Source: a virus. Taken from it: a stretch of 48,334 nucleotides of DNA. Positions 17,407-25,409 of the stretch are shown here, in pieces (position 1 is the stretch's first letter; the number at the start of each line of letters is the position of its first letter). Below the pieces are notes generated by a model. It was not told the DNA's origin. It made no database searches and saw nothing but the letters and a program-made list of their open reading frames with translations. Made by a program: the position numbers and the translations under genes. The stretch covers positions 1 through 48,334 of the IMG/VR virus record IMGVR_UViG_3300030019_000055; one strand, given 5' to 3'.

Positions 17407-18015
17407 TTATTTAGATTTATTTTTAATAGCAAAATAAGCTTTTTGTCCAGTAATTGGATTTATAGTATAAACTAATTCTTTTGCATTAGCAAATGCTGAA
17501 ACAGGTATAGGGCGTTGCGATGTTTCTTTATCATATTCAATATTCATTATTGGAATACCACCAACTCTATAACTAAATATTAATTTTGGTATTAAATTAT
17601 CTCTAATACCTTTATTATCATTATTAAATTGCTTCTTTATATAAATTCCTTCTTTATATAATTCATAAAGATCTTTATCTTTTTTCAAATCAATTAATGA
17701 TAATCCATATTTACTAGCTATCATTGCTAAATATGTTCTTATCAAATCTTCTCTATTAATATTTTTATTAGAATTGATATTATCATAATCATAATCCCTT
17801 CCTAAATAAAATCCTAGTATATCTTGAATATTACTAAAATCTGATATTATTATATTTTGTTTATTTTTATCAGTTTCATTAGCTATCATCTTTCCAACTA
17901 TCTGTAATTGAACCACGCCTCTAAAAGTAAATTTAGAAGGATAGTCTTTATAAACAACCTTTACTACTTCATGTAAGAATCCATTTTCTGTTTCTTTAAC
18001 TAATATTATTTTCAT
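17407..18015 (-). CDS. MKIILVKE paralogue C, unknown function
   Basis: The 202-residue protein starts MKIILVKETENGFLHEVVKV. It keeps the conserved N-terminal domain (VGKMIANETDKNKQNIIISD, YGLSLIDLKKDKDLYELYKE). Its C-terminal part differs from paralogues A and B and ends VYTINPITGQKAYFAIKNKS, so the array may be exchanging C-terminal modules. Confidence 0.6.
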   Translation of the reverse strand: MKIILVKETENGFLHEVVKVVYKDYPSKFTFRGVVQLQIVGKMIANETDKNKQNIIISDFSNIQDILGFYLGRDYDYDNINSNKNINREDLIRTYLAMIASKYGLSLIDLKKDKDLYELYKEGIYIKKQFNNDNKGIRDNLIPKLIFSYRVGGIPIMNIEYDKETSQRPIPVSAFANAKELVYTINPITGQKAYFAIKNKSK

Positions 18016-18041
18016 TTTTATATGCTCCCTTAGATCTTTAT

Positions 18042-18437
18042 TTAGATTTTTTGAGTAATTGGTTCAACTCTTTTATATATACCTTTTTTATAACATTGAT
18101 AAAAATCTTTATCTTTTTTAAAATCAATAAGTATTAAACCATACTTAGTAGTTATTTTTGTTAAGTATGTATTAATAATTTCCTTCATACTTTTATTTTC
18201 TTCACCAATATCTATATCTTCTCCAATATGGGAATAAAAGATATCTTTAATATTATTAAAATCATTTATTATTTCATTTTGCTTATCTTTATCAGTCTCA
18301 TCTGCTATCATTCTACCAAATATATTTAATTTAGTTGAAACTTTAAAAGTGAATCCTATAGCCTTTTTTCTATAAATAACTTTTACAACTTCATAGAAAA
18401 AGCCGTCTTCTTTTTCTTTAACTAATATTATTTTCAT
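18042..18437 (-). CDS. MKIILVKE paralogue D, short form
   Basis: This 131-residue member consists only of the conserved N-terminal domain (MKIILVKEKEDGFFYEVVKV to CYKKGIYKRVEPI), with the variable C-terminal module absent. That defines the core domain as about 125 residues. Leader and ribosome binding site match the other copies. Confidence 0.6.
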   Translation of the reverse strand: MKIILVKEKEDGFFYEVVKVIYRKKAIGFTFKVSTKLNIFGRMIADETDKDKQNEIINDFNNIKDIFYSHIGEDIDIGEENKSMKEIINTYLTKITTKYGLILIDFKKDKDFYQCYKKGIYKRVEPITQKI

Positions 18438-18451
18438 TTTACATATCTCCC

Positions 18452-18943
18452 TTATTTAACTTTTTTAGTGCCAAAAAAAGCTTCATTATTTTTTTTAATA
18501 CATTCATTTAATGCAGATATAGGATATGATAGATTTTCATGCATCATAGCTGGCCTAGTAAATGGTTTAACTCTTCTATATATGTATCTTTTATGTAACT
18601 CATAATATCTTCCATCTTTATTCAAATCAATAATTGTTAAACCATATCTACAAGCCATCATTGCTAGATATCTATTAATTATTTTTATTCTAGTTTCATT
18701 TTCATCCTTTTTAATAATCTCATTATTTTTTTCTAATAATGGACTAAATAAATTTTTAATATAACTAAAATCTCTTATTATAATATCTTGCTTATCTTTA
18801 TCAGTTTCATCAGTTATCATTTTACCAATTATATCTAACTGAGTTGAAGGTTTAAAGATAAATCCTGTAGGTTTATTCTTATAGACAATCTTTGCAACTT
18901 CATATAAAAGACCATTTTCTTCTTTAACTAATATTATTTTCAT
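18452..18943 (-). CDS. MKIILVKE paralogue E, unknown function
   Basis: The 163-residue protein starts MKIILVKEENGLLYEVAKIV. It has the core domain (IGKMITDETDKDKQDIIIRD, YGLTIIDLNKDGRYYELHKR) plus a short tail (SYPISALNECIKKNNE). It is the first array copy transcribed and begins one base from the stop of the upstream 135-residue gene, so they share one transcript. Confidence 0.6.
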   Translation of the reverse strand: MKIILVKEENGLLYEVAKIVYKNKPTGFIFKPSTQLDIIGKMITDETDKDKQDIIIRDFSYIKNLFSPLLEKNNEIIKKDENETRIKIINRYLAMMACRYGLTIIDLNKDGRYYELHKRYIYRRVKPFTRPAMMHENLSYPISALNECIKKNNEAFFGTKKVK

Positions 18944-18944
18944 T

Positions 18945-19352
18945 TTAAATACCCTCTCTATTTTTATATATATTTATTCCTTCATCATACCCTAGACTAG
19001 ATAATGTTTTTATCATCAAATTATCTGCTTCTTTACATCTAATCTTAATACTATCAATATTATTAATTTTAATCATTGTATTTTTAAATTCTTCTTTTGA
19101 AATAATATTTGAATAATTAATACACTTATACGATTCTAATCTATTATATTCATTAAATACTAATTTAAATGTACTTAAAAGAATAAATCTTTTTTCATCA
19201 TCAGACTTAATAAAAGAAGATGTATTAATAATTTCTTTAGATAGAGTTTTGTATAATTCTAATATAGTTTTAACTTTATATTTTTCTAATTGTTTTGATA
19301 TGAAAAAATTTGTTGCATTATCTTCTCCATTTTTATAAATAAATTCAGTCAT
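18945..19352 (-). CDS. Unrecognised 135-residue protein heading the paralogue array
   Basis: The protein begins MTEFIYKNGEDNATNFFISK after AAGGAGTG. It is helical and charged, with no domain recognised. Its promoter-like element (19371-19395) and position make it the first gene of the transcript carrying the MK(I/L)ILVKE array. Confidence 0.6.
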   Translation of the reverse strand: MTEFIYKNGEDNATNFFISKQLEKYKVKTILELYKTLSKEIINTSSFIKSDDEKRFILLSTFKLVFNEYNRLESYKCINYSNIISKEEFKNTMIKINNIDSIKIRCKEADNLMIKTLSSLGYDEGINIYKNREGI

Positions 19353-19370
19353 TATATCACTCCTTAATTT

Positions 19371-19395
19371 TTATTCATTATTATAATATATGATT
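19371..19395 (-). promoter_or_regulatory. Putative promoter for the paralogue-array transcript
   Basis: On the minus strand it reads AATCATATATTATAATAATGAATAA, matching the recurrent AATTATATATTATA core plus ATGAATAA downstream. It is just upstream of the gene starting at 19352. Confidence 0.55.
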
Positions 19396-19425
19396 ATTTA
19401 TAAGTTTATATGATTATAAAAAAAT

Positions 19426-19451
19426 AAAGAGTAGGATTTCTCCTACTCTTT
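19426..19451 (-). terminator. Terminator after dCTP deaminase
   Basis: A perfect 11-bp stem (AAAGAGTAGGA with TCCTACTCTTT), loop TTTC, is followed on the minus strand by ATTTTTTTATAA. It touches the end of the deaminase gene. Confidence 0.85.
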
Positions 19452-19972
19452 TATTCAAAATCTTTATATAGTTTACTAGGTTCTATTTCTTTACCATTTT
19501 GATACTTACCATCATATCGTATTGAGGTATCTCCCATAACTGTATTATAATATATCTGACATACCTCTACATCAGGATATATTCTAATACGTTTAGTAGC
19601 TTCTAACTCTAATGTCCATGAAAGTTTATTTCCTATATCGCCGAATCCTGCAGTTAAATGGACCTTAAGACCCAATCTAGCTACACTAGATCTGCCTTCA
19701 ATCATTGGAACAAAATTACCACATTCAGTATATTCTATTGTCTTACCTAGATATAATTCTCCAGGTTCTAATATAAGTCCTTCTTTTGGTATTGTTAGTT
19801 CTATACAGTTATTTTTTCTTTTCATATCTAATACGTCATTTGCATATATCATTAGCTTATTATATAATCTTAAATTGTATGAATTAGGACCTAATCTTTT
19901 TTCATCAAAGTCTGATATAAATATATTACCAGCCTCTATTTCTTTTTTAATTTGCATTCCTGTTAATATCAT
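19451..19972 (-). CDS. dcd: dCTP deaminase
   Basis: The 173-residue protein shows the dCTP deaminase/dUTPase fold signatures in order: GPNSYNLRLYNKLMIY (about 28-43), LEPGELYLGKTIEY (67-80), EGRSSVARLGLKVHLTAGFG (92-111) with the catalytic Glu region TLELEA (118-123), and the closing phrase VEVCQIYY. Length fits bacterial Dcd. The enzyme converts dCTP to dUTP, feeding dTTP synthesis. In PBS1-type giant phages it supports uracil-containing DNA; nothing in this window shows uracil DNA here. The gene stands alone between two terminators, so it is probably regulated separately. Start supported by GGGGG upstream of ATG. Confidence 0.93.
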   Translation of the reverse strand: MILTGMQIKKEIEAGNIFISDFDEKRLGPNSYNLRLYNKLMIYANDVLDMKRKNNCIELTIPKEGLILEPGELYLGKTIEYTECGNFVPMIEGRSSVARLGLKVHLTAGFGDIGNKLSWTLELEATKRIRIYPDVEVCQIYYNTVMGDTSIRYDGKYQNGKEIEPSKLYKDFE

Positions 19973-20036
19973 TTATTATTCAACCCCCATATCTATTATA
20001 TTATTAACTTGTTGATTATATTGTAAAAAAATATTA

Positions 20037-20058
20037 TAGTAGGGAGTTACCCCTACTA
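20037..20058 (-). terminator. Terminator after the 1192-residue polyprotein gene
   Basis: An 8-bp stem (TAGTAGGG with CCCTACTA), loop AGTTAC, is followed on the minus strand by TAATATTTTTTTACAA. It follows the stop at 20065. Confidence 0.8.
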
Positions 20059-20064
20059 CAGTAC

Positions 20065-23000
20065 TTAATGGATTAAATGTTTTAATATCTTTTCTAGTAT
20101 TTCTCCAGTATATTTTAATGTGCTACTATTTATCTTTGTTGTCTCATCACTAAATGGAGTATTATTATAGTACTCAGTAAAATTAAAATCTTTATCTTGT
20201 TTAGACACTACAATAATATACTTATTAAAATCATTTAAAGATCTTGCTCTTACTTTTAAATATTCTGGATCTTTATTCTTTTGAGTATAGATCATATCTT
20301 CTAGTAATAAATTTAGAAACCATAGTTTAGATAGTTCATATTTCATACCTTCTGTATTATCAGTGCTATCATATATCTTTAATAGCTTATGTGCTTTAGA
20401 GTATTCAACTTCAAAATCTATATTTTTCTTATTTCTAATTAGAAGATTACCATCTTTATCAAATTGAACTGGAAATTCTTTTGATTCAGTCATGCAAGAT
20501 ATATTTATATATGGATCTATATAATCATTATATATTAATTGATTACTAGCTTCCAGTATATCATGTGATTGATTCAAGTATGCTATAATATTAATGTCAT
20601 TGGAGTTCTTTGATAGTGTGTCTATAAATTGTGACTCATTTATTATATTTAAACTCTCTTTTATATATATAGCTTTCTTTATTAGTACATTCATCATTGA
20701 ATTAATCTTCTGACTATTATAGTCAGCTATCTTTCCTTCATATAATTTATATACTTTATTATTCTTTAACACTTGAAAATCTTTAGGCATTACTAATCCA
20801 CTTGGTTTATTAGTTATATCTACATTTATTGATTTAAACATATAATCTACAAATTGAGAACATATCATAGAATTATTTAGCTGTATAGATTTGTCTAACA
20901 TTATTCCAAGTATATTTAAAAAGCTATATGATGTATTTCTTATATTCAATAATAAATCATTTAATCCAGATTCTATAATAGATAAGTCTGGAGCTTTAAC
21001 AAATACACAACTGAGTTGTATTATACTATTCTTATTATACTTCAGATACTCAGTTATAGATTCTAGTGAGAACCCATGCACGTTTGCATTAAAACTATAT
21101 AGTTTTTGAAGTGATGAATCAAGACTTAAACAAGCATGAGAATATATACTATCTGTAACTCTTGATATTACCTTTCCTGCAATAGTACTAGTATATGATA
21201 ATAATATATATATTGGATATAATTCATCTTTTTTATTTTGCTCAGTTATTACATTATTATTTAAATTTATATTATTAATTAATGGAGATAAATTTATAGA
21301 ATTATCTTTATAATACTCTGATATGATAGACATGCATCTATCAGTAGCCTTAATTCTATTTTCATAAGTAAAATTAACTTCTGGATTCCATCCTAATAAT
21401 AATATATTTTCTTTTAATTGATGTATCTTTGTATCATCCGTTGCTTTATATAAATCTCTATATAGACTATCTAGTTTAGTTATCCATAATGGAGTATACT
21501 CTTTCATTCTAGAATCGAGTATCCCACTACATATCAAGGAATAACTCTCTAACCATGTTTTTAAACTTATATCTTTACTAAGACCAGCATATTTGTATGG
21601 GTTAGAGGTGTCTATTCTAGATTGTATTTCATTAAATGAAAAGTATGGTAATTGTGTTGGAAGTGAATCATATGATTTATCATATGCGTTATTAAGTTTA
21701 TTTTTTATATCTTTTATAGCATTTTCTTTTACTATATTAGAACAGATATCTTCTGTTATAATATTATTTATTCTTAATAATGATATACCATAATCCAACA
21801 TAGATGATTCATGCATGTCTCCATTTGCATTTCCATTCGTATTGCCATTTGCAGTTAAATCATCTCGTATCTGATCTATTTCTATTGCTTTACCAGACAC
21901 ATCTAGTACTGATGTAGTATCATATGATTTATCTCCACTACTTTGAGTACCAATAAATTTTGATTTTAAATAATCAAAATGTTCTAAATTATTCATTCCA
22001 AATAATTCTATACTTTTATTATCACTATCTCTTTGATGCTTTCTAGTCATTGATCTCCATTTAACATAAGAATCTTCTAATTCTTTTAAAGATCCAACTG
22101 GTAATATCATACTTACCATTGTATTATTGCACCACATTATAGCTTGTTTTAAAGTAGCTGAATCATATCCTGGAACTTCATTATTTGGATCATCGCTTAA
22201 TTTAGTATATTCATTATCTTTAGAATCGTCTATTTCAAATCCATCTGCTGATGATATAGATGCTTCGGTATTTATTTGTGGAGTATTATATACATCATCA
22301 AAATTATCAATAGTTTTTAAATATTTATCTTTTAATTCATCATATCTTTCAGTATTATCTTTACCAAATAATTCTTCACTCTTCCAATCTGCTACTCTTT
22401 TTTGTTTATAAATAAGCATATCATAATTATTCTTTTCCTTCTCTAACTCTGATAGATTGTTTGAATCATCACCAATCAATTCTGAATTAGTATTCTTTTC
22501 CCAATCATTAATATCATCTGTATCAGCAGTAGAAGATTCTCTCATCTCAACAGCTTTCTGTGTTCCATCTTTTAATTTAACAATTAAAACATTGCTATCT
22601 ATTTCTGAGATTATTCCAGAATATTTGTTTCCACCAAAAGTTTCCCAACTAAATTGATCTCCTATATTATATGATTCTTTTATTGATTTTTTAAATGTAC
22701 TAACTTCCTTTTCATCTTTTAGATATCTTTTAAACAATTGTGGAAATTTATTACGTAGTTCAGCAATCCAATCTATTTTATCTCCACCATTTCTTTTAAA
22801 TCTTTGATATATACTTTTAGTCATAGATGTTCCTTTAATAATTAATGGTTGACTTTTTAAAGTATCAGGATCTAACCATTGAAATATTTGTACCCCATCT
22901 AATATATATAATTTTCCAGAATCCTTCATTTCTTTAATTACATATAATAAAACTCTTATTAATAAATCTACTCCTGGATTTCCTTTTAAATCTTTCCAGT

Positions 23001-23643
23001 CATTTTTTAATGCTTCAGCATATTCTGGATATTTATCTTTTGCTTTTTGTAATAATTTACTTTTAGATGCGTCATAACTATATTCCAAACCATCTATTTC
23101 AAACATTTCAGCATTATACTTTTTTTCATATTCTGCTGCTAGTGTAGTCTTTCCACTACCACTTAATCCAGTTACATATAGTATATTATTCGGTGAATCT
23201 GCTTTCCATTTTTCTATATTTAATACTATATCATCGCCACTAAAAAAATAGTTTTCATTTATAGTGGATTCTTTAATCATATATATCATAGTCTTATCGG
23301 TTTTTTCTTCTTTATATCCACTCTTAATATATAACTTTATAGCAGATGTATTACTCTTATTTACTGATAATTTATTTATACCTTTAGAATAGGCTTTTTT
23401 TAATAAGTATTTACCAATTCCATTTTTACGATACTCTGGAGCAACTTCTAAAGCTACTATATATTTAGACTTGTTATCCCATTGAATAATTGCTACAAAT
23501 GCTCCATTATTATCTAGTATTATTCCTTCATTTTCTTTATCACATCTTACATGTGATAATTTAGGATATTGAACTTTATACTTTTCTATTTCTCTTTCAT
23601 TCGTTTTTATTTCATGAAATTTAGTTGCATCATAAACTCCCAT
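20065..23643 (-). CDS. Multi-domain polyprotein: GNAT acetyltransferase, P-loop kinase, papain-like (YiiX/NlpC-P60 type) domain
   Basis: I start at ATG 23643 (MGVYDATKFHEIKTNE, 1192 residues), because AAGGAG lies 9 bases upstream; the earlier in-frame ATG touches that site. Domains: GNAT about 15-122, with APEYRKNGIGKYLLKKAY as the acetyl-CoA motif; P-loop kinase about 134-320, with YVTGLSGSGKTT (156-167) and LYILDG (245-250); a small beta-barrel-like piece 324-369; two related charged repeats with ELFGKDN (about 424-430) and ELFGMNN (about 546-552); and a papain-like domain about 805-950 with H836 (YSHACLS) and C928 (SMICSQFVDY), the order seen in YiiX-type permuted NlpC/P60 enzymes. IKE125|S, IKE323|S, MRE369|S, MHE612|S, IKE996|S, INE1003|S and MTE1053|S fall between domains, so processing into separate virion enzymes is inferred. 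The gene is flanked by terminators. Confidence 0.75.
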   Translation of the reverse strand: MGVYDATKFHEIKTNEREIEKYKVQYPKLSHVRCDKENEGIILDNNGAFVAIIQWDNKSKYIVALEVAPEYRKNGIGKYLLKKAYSKGINKLSVNKSNTSAIKLYIKSGYKEEKTDKTMIYMIKESTINENYFFSGDDIVLNIEKWKADSPNNILYVTGLSGSGKTTLAAEYEKKYNAEMFEIDGLEYSYDASKSKLLQKAKDKYPEYAEALKNDWKDLKGNPGVDLLIRVLLYVIKEMKDSGKLYILDGVQIFQWLDPDTLKSQPLIIKGTSMTKSIYQRFKRNGGDKIDWIAELRNKFPQLFKRYLKDEKEVSTFKKSIKESYNIGDQFSWETFGGNKYSGIISEIDSNVLIVKLKDGTQKAVEMRESSTADTDDINDWEKNTNSELIGDDSNNLSELEKEKNNYDMLIYKQKRVADWKSEELFGKDNTERYDELKDKYLKTIDNFDDVYNTPQINTEASISSADGFEIDDSKDNEYTKLSDDPNNEVPGYDSATLKQAIMWCNNTMVSMILPVGSLKELEDSYVKWRSMTRKHQRDSDNKSIELFGMNNLEHFDYLKSKFIGTQSSGDKSYDTTSVLDVSGKAIEIDQIRDDLTANGNTNGNANGDMHESSMLDYGISLLRINNIITEDICSNIVKENAIKDIKNKLNNAYDKSYDSLPTQLPYFSFNEIQSRIDTSNPYKYAGLSKDISLKTWLESYSLICSGILDSRMKEYTPLWITKLDSLYRDLYKATDDTKIHQLKENILLLGWNPEVNFTYENRIKATDRCMSIISEYYKDNSINLSPLINNINLNNNVITEQNKKDELYPIYILLSYTSTIAGKVISRVTDSIYSHACLSLDSSLQKLYSFNANVHGFSLESITEYLKYNKNSIIQLSCVFVKAPDLSIIESGLNDLLLNIRNTSYSFLNILGIMLDKSIQLNNSMICSQFVDYMFKSINVDITNKPSGLVMPKDFQVLKNNKVYKLYEGKIADYNSQKINSMMNVLIKKAIYIKESLNIINESQFIDTLSKNSNDINIIAYLNQSHDILEASNQLIYNDYIDPYINISCMTESKEFPVQFDKDGNLLIRNKKNIDFEVEYSKAHKLLKIYDSTDNTEGMKYELSKLWFLNLLLEDMIYTQKNKDPEYLKVRARSLNDFNKYIIVVSKQDKDFNFTEYYNNTPFSDETTKINSSTLKYTGEILEKILKHLIH

Positions 23644-23700
23644 ATAAATCATCTCCTTATATAATATTATCCTTATGTTTACCTAATATTCAACAAAAAA

Positions 23701-23730
23701 TAAAACTAGAGAATAGAATCTCTAGTTTTA
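23701..23730 (-). terminator. Terminator, ACTAGAGA family
   Basis: A 12-bp stem (TAAAACTAGAGA with TCTCTAGTTTTA), loop ATAGAA, is followed on the minus strand by TTTTTTG. It ends the gene at 23743 and precedes the polyprotein gene. The stem core recurs at 25508, 26655 and 33090. Confidence 0.85.
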
Positions 23731-23742
23731 ATATAAATACAT

Positions 23743-24234
23743 TTATATAATCCATTGTTTTCCAGCAGTTTCACTAATACTCATTTTATCATAACAAATA
23801 TTATTATTACAACCATATCTATGACAAGAATTCCCATCATCATAATTTTTATCTTTACATGTACATTTACTATAAAGCAATTGTCTGTTAGTTACCATTA
23901 CAAACTTTTCAGCATATAAAGATGACTTTTTACTACATCTGGCATCTATAGATTTATTTTCCAAAAATAGGTGGATAAATAATGTCTTATCTTTAATAAA
24001 GAAATAATTATCTCCTATAGGTAAGTATCCTTCTTTATTAAATGGTATTAATTTTATTAATTCATTTTCAAAATCTGTAGCGTCTTTAAAACTATTAAAT
24101 TTTTTGTCTTGAATATAAAATTCTTCTTTACACCATTTACAATTTTCATGTCTACATTCTTCACAATCTAAGCATGATTCTTGTATATTATTATGATTAT
24201 AATTAGTATGTCCTGATAATTTTTTTATTATCAT
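23743..24234 (-). CDS. Cysteine-rich protein with two zinc-binding-like clusters
   Basis: The ATG at 24234 (MIIKKLSGHTNYNHNN) is preferred because AAGGGGGAATT lies about 10 bases upstream; an earlier in-frame ATG at 24267 has no such site. In the 163 residues, the first cluster is CLDCEECRHENCKWC (about 21-35). The second is CTCKDKN followed by CHRYGCNNNIC near the C-terminus. A non-Cys domain with FENELIKLIPFNKEGYLPIG lies between. The spacing suggests metal-binding knuckles, but I do not recognise the family. Binding of nucleic acid or protein is possible. Confidence 0.6.
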   Translation of the reverse strand: MIIKKLSGHTNYNHNNIQESCLDCEECRHENCKWCKEEFYIQDKKFNSFKDATDFENELIKLIPFNKEGYLPIGDNYFFIKDKTLFIHLFLENKSIDARCSKKSSLYAEKFVMVTNRQLLYSKCTCKDKNYDDGNSCHRYGCNNNICYDKMSISETAGKQWII

Positions 24235-24270
24235 AATATTTAATTCCCCCTTATTTTTTTCATCCAATAC

Positions 24271-24284
24271 TATAATATATAATT
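24271..24284 (-). promoter_or_regulatory. Putative promoter core for the Cys-rich gene
   Basis: The exact 14-mer AATTATATATTATA on the minus strand lies about 40 bases upstream of the chosen start at 24234; this spacing also argues against the ATG at 24267 as the start. Confidence 0.5.
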
Positions 24285-24320
24285 ATAATAAAGTTATATT
24301 ATTAGATTAGTATTAAAAAA

Positions 24321-24344
24321 TAAATCAGCAACTAAGCTGATTTA
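24321..24344 (-). terminator. Terminator overlapping the end of the 24332 gene
   Basis: A 9-bp stem (TAAATCAGC with GCTGATTTA), loop AACTAA, begins inside the last codons of the gene ending at 24332 and is followed on the minus strand by TTTTTTAATAC. Confidence 0.75.
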
Positions 24345-24550
24345 TTTATACTACACACATCATCTATTGATAATTTATAAATGAGCTTTACGATAAAATG
24401 CTCATCATCTAATTTATGAATACTGATTATATGCTCTTTAACAAGTTCTTCAGTATCAATTAATTGATACTCTATTTTTTTACCATATCTTAAACTCAAT
24501 ATTGCTTTATTAAAATATTTTATGAGTGCTAGATCTTTAACCGATAACAT
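24332..24550 (-). CDS. Small unknown protein, last gene of a three-gene overlap
   Basis: This 72-residue ORF begins MLSVKDLALIKYFNKAILSL. The start overlaps the upstream gene by 14 bases and a GGAGGGAT ribosome binding site lies inside that gene, so translation is probably coupled. Its end is inside the terminator stem. No motif is recognised. Confidence 0.55.
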   Translation of the reverse strand: MLSVKDLALIKYFNKAILSLRYGKKIEYQLIDTEELVKEHIISIHKLDDEHFIVKLIYKLSIDDVCSINKSA

Positions 24551-24914
24551 TTTTATCCCTCCTATACATTAATGATAATTTTTTTATATCTTTGTTTTTT
24601 ATTATATTTCTTTTGCTAACACTATCTAGTTTTAATATAGATTCGGACTCTAGATAAATTATAAGATCTGTGATATCAATTGGATAATAGATGCTGACCT
24701 CTATATTGTTATTTATTATTTTGTTTATATAATCAGGGCAGTATAGATCAACAAACTGTTTAATTTCTTTATCAGGTTTCCAATTAACAACAAAAGTTAT
24801 AGCTTCATTATAAATTTTATTAGTGCACATTAAATCTCCATCTATATGCTGATTAGGATGTTTTTCTGTCATTCCTCTTTTACAAATTCTTATTCTTGCA
24901 AATTTTCTTTTCAT
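24537..24914 (-). CDS. Unrecognised 125-residue protein, middle gene of overlap set
   Basis: The protein begins MKRKFARIRICKRGMTEKHP with a strongly basic N-terminus. A mixed body follows (EAITFVVNWKPDKEIKQFVD, IEVSIYYPIDITDLIIYLES) and a basic tail. It overlaps its upstream neighbour by 4 bases and its downstream neighbour by 14, so the three products are probably made in fixed ratio. Function unknown. Confidence 0.6.
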   Translation of the reverse strand: MKRKFARIRICKRGMTEKHPNQHIDGDLMCTNKIYNEAITFVVNWKPDKEIKQFVDLYCPDYINKIINNNIEVSIYYPIDITDLIIYLESESILKLDSVSKRNIIKNKDIKKLSLMYRRDKNVIG

Positions 24915-25297
24915 ATTAATCTATGCTCCTCCATTATAATATTTACATTCTTCTTAGCTTGTTTTATAATTGATAATTCATACTTTTCTTTCTTTATTTT
25001 ATTAATCTCCTCCAATGAAATAAATTTACTAATGCTTTGTTCATTCTGACATATCATATCTATTATTACGATTATATTATCACAATCAGATTCAGACATT
25101 CCATTGTCTAATTCAGGTGTGAAACATAAATCCTTATTATCTTTTGTAGTATTATAGAGTACATAGCCTTCTATTTCCTCAGATGTAGTTTCTTTAGAAA
25201 TTATTAAATTAGTTTCGTAGCACTCTGGTGTATGAATATATATAGCTGATGTTTTTATTTTGTCTGGTTTTATTAAATATCCAAACTTTACTCCCAC
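24911..25297 (-). CDS. Unrecognised 128-residue protein, GTG start
   Basis: The GTG at 25297 (MGVKFGYLIKPDKIKTSAIY) is 6 bases after AGGAGG, which supports it. The first half looks like a beta-rich domain and the last 35 residues form a charged helix (LEEINKIKKEKYELSIIKQA). It is the first gene of the three-gene overlap set and lies directly downstream of the 20-bp inverted repeat at 25323-25383, so it may be under a dedicated regulator. Confidence 0.6.
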   Translation of the reverse strand: MGVKFGYLIKPDKIKTSAIYIHTPECYETNLIISKETTSEEIEGYVLYNTTKDNKDLCFTPELDNGMSESDCDNIIVIIDMICQNEQSISKFISLEEINKIKKEKYELSIIKQAKKNVNIIMEEHRLI

Positions 25298-25322
25298 AAC
25301 AATCCTCCTTTTTTATTATATA

Positions 25323-25383
25323 TTTTGTTTATTGTATATTTATAATATATCATTATAATTTTGTAAATATACAATAAACAAAA
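25323..25383. repeat. Perfect 20-bp inverted repeat around a promoter-like core
   Basis: Left arm TTTTGTTTATTGTATATTTA (25323-25342) and right arm TAAATATACAATAAACAAAA (25364-25383) are exact reverse complements with a 21-base centre. The centre holds AATGATATATTATA on the minus strand, a near match to the recurrent promoter core. It could be an operator for a dimeric regulator of the three-gene set starting at 25297, or an RNA hairpin. Confidence 0.65.
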
Positions 25384-25384
25384 C

Positions 25385-25409
25385 CAAGAGAACCCATAAG
25401 GTTCTCTTG
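25385..25409 (-). terminator. Hairpin, possible terminator with an alternative pairing
   Basis: CAAGAGAAC (25385-25393) pairs with GTTCTCTTG (25401-25409). The same CTCTT can pair instead with AAGAG at 25413-25417, so the two hairpins exclude each other. The downstream T content on the minus strand is moderate (GGTTTTGTTT). Confidence 0.5.

Noticed and set aside
20891-22657. Several plus-strand ORFs of 66-94 residues opposite the polyprotein gene
   Set aside because: They are antisense to a clearly coding frame, have hydrophobic low-complexity translations and lack ribosome binding sites.
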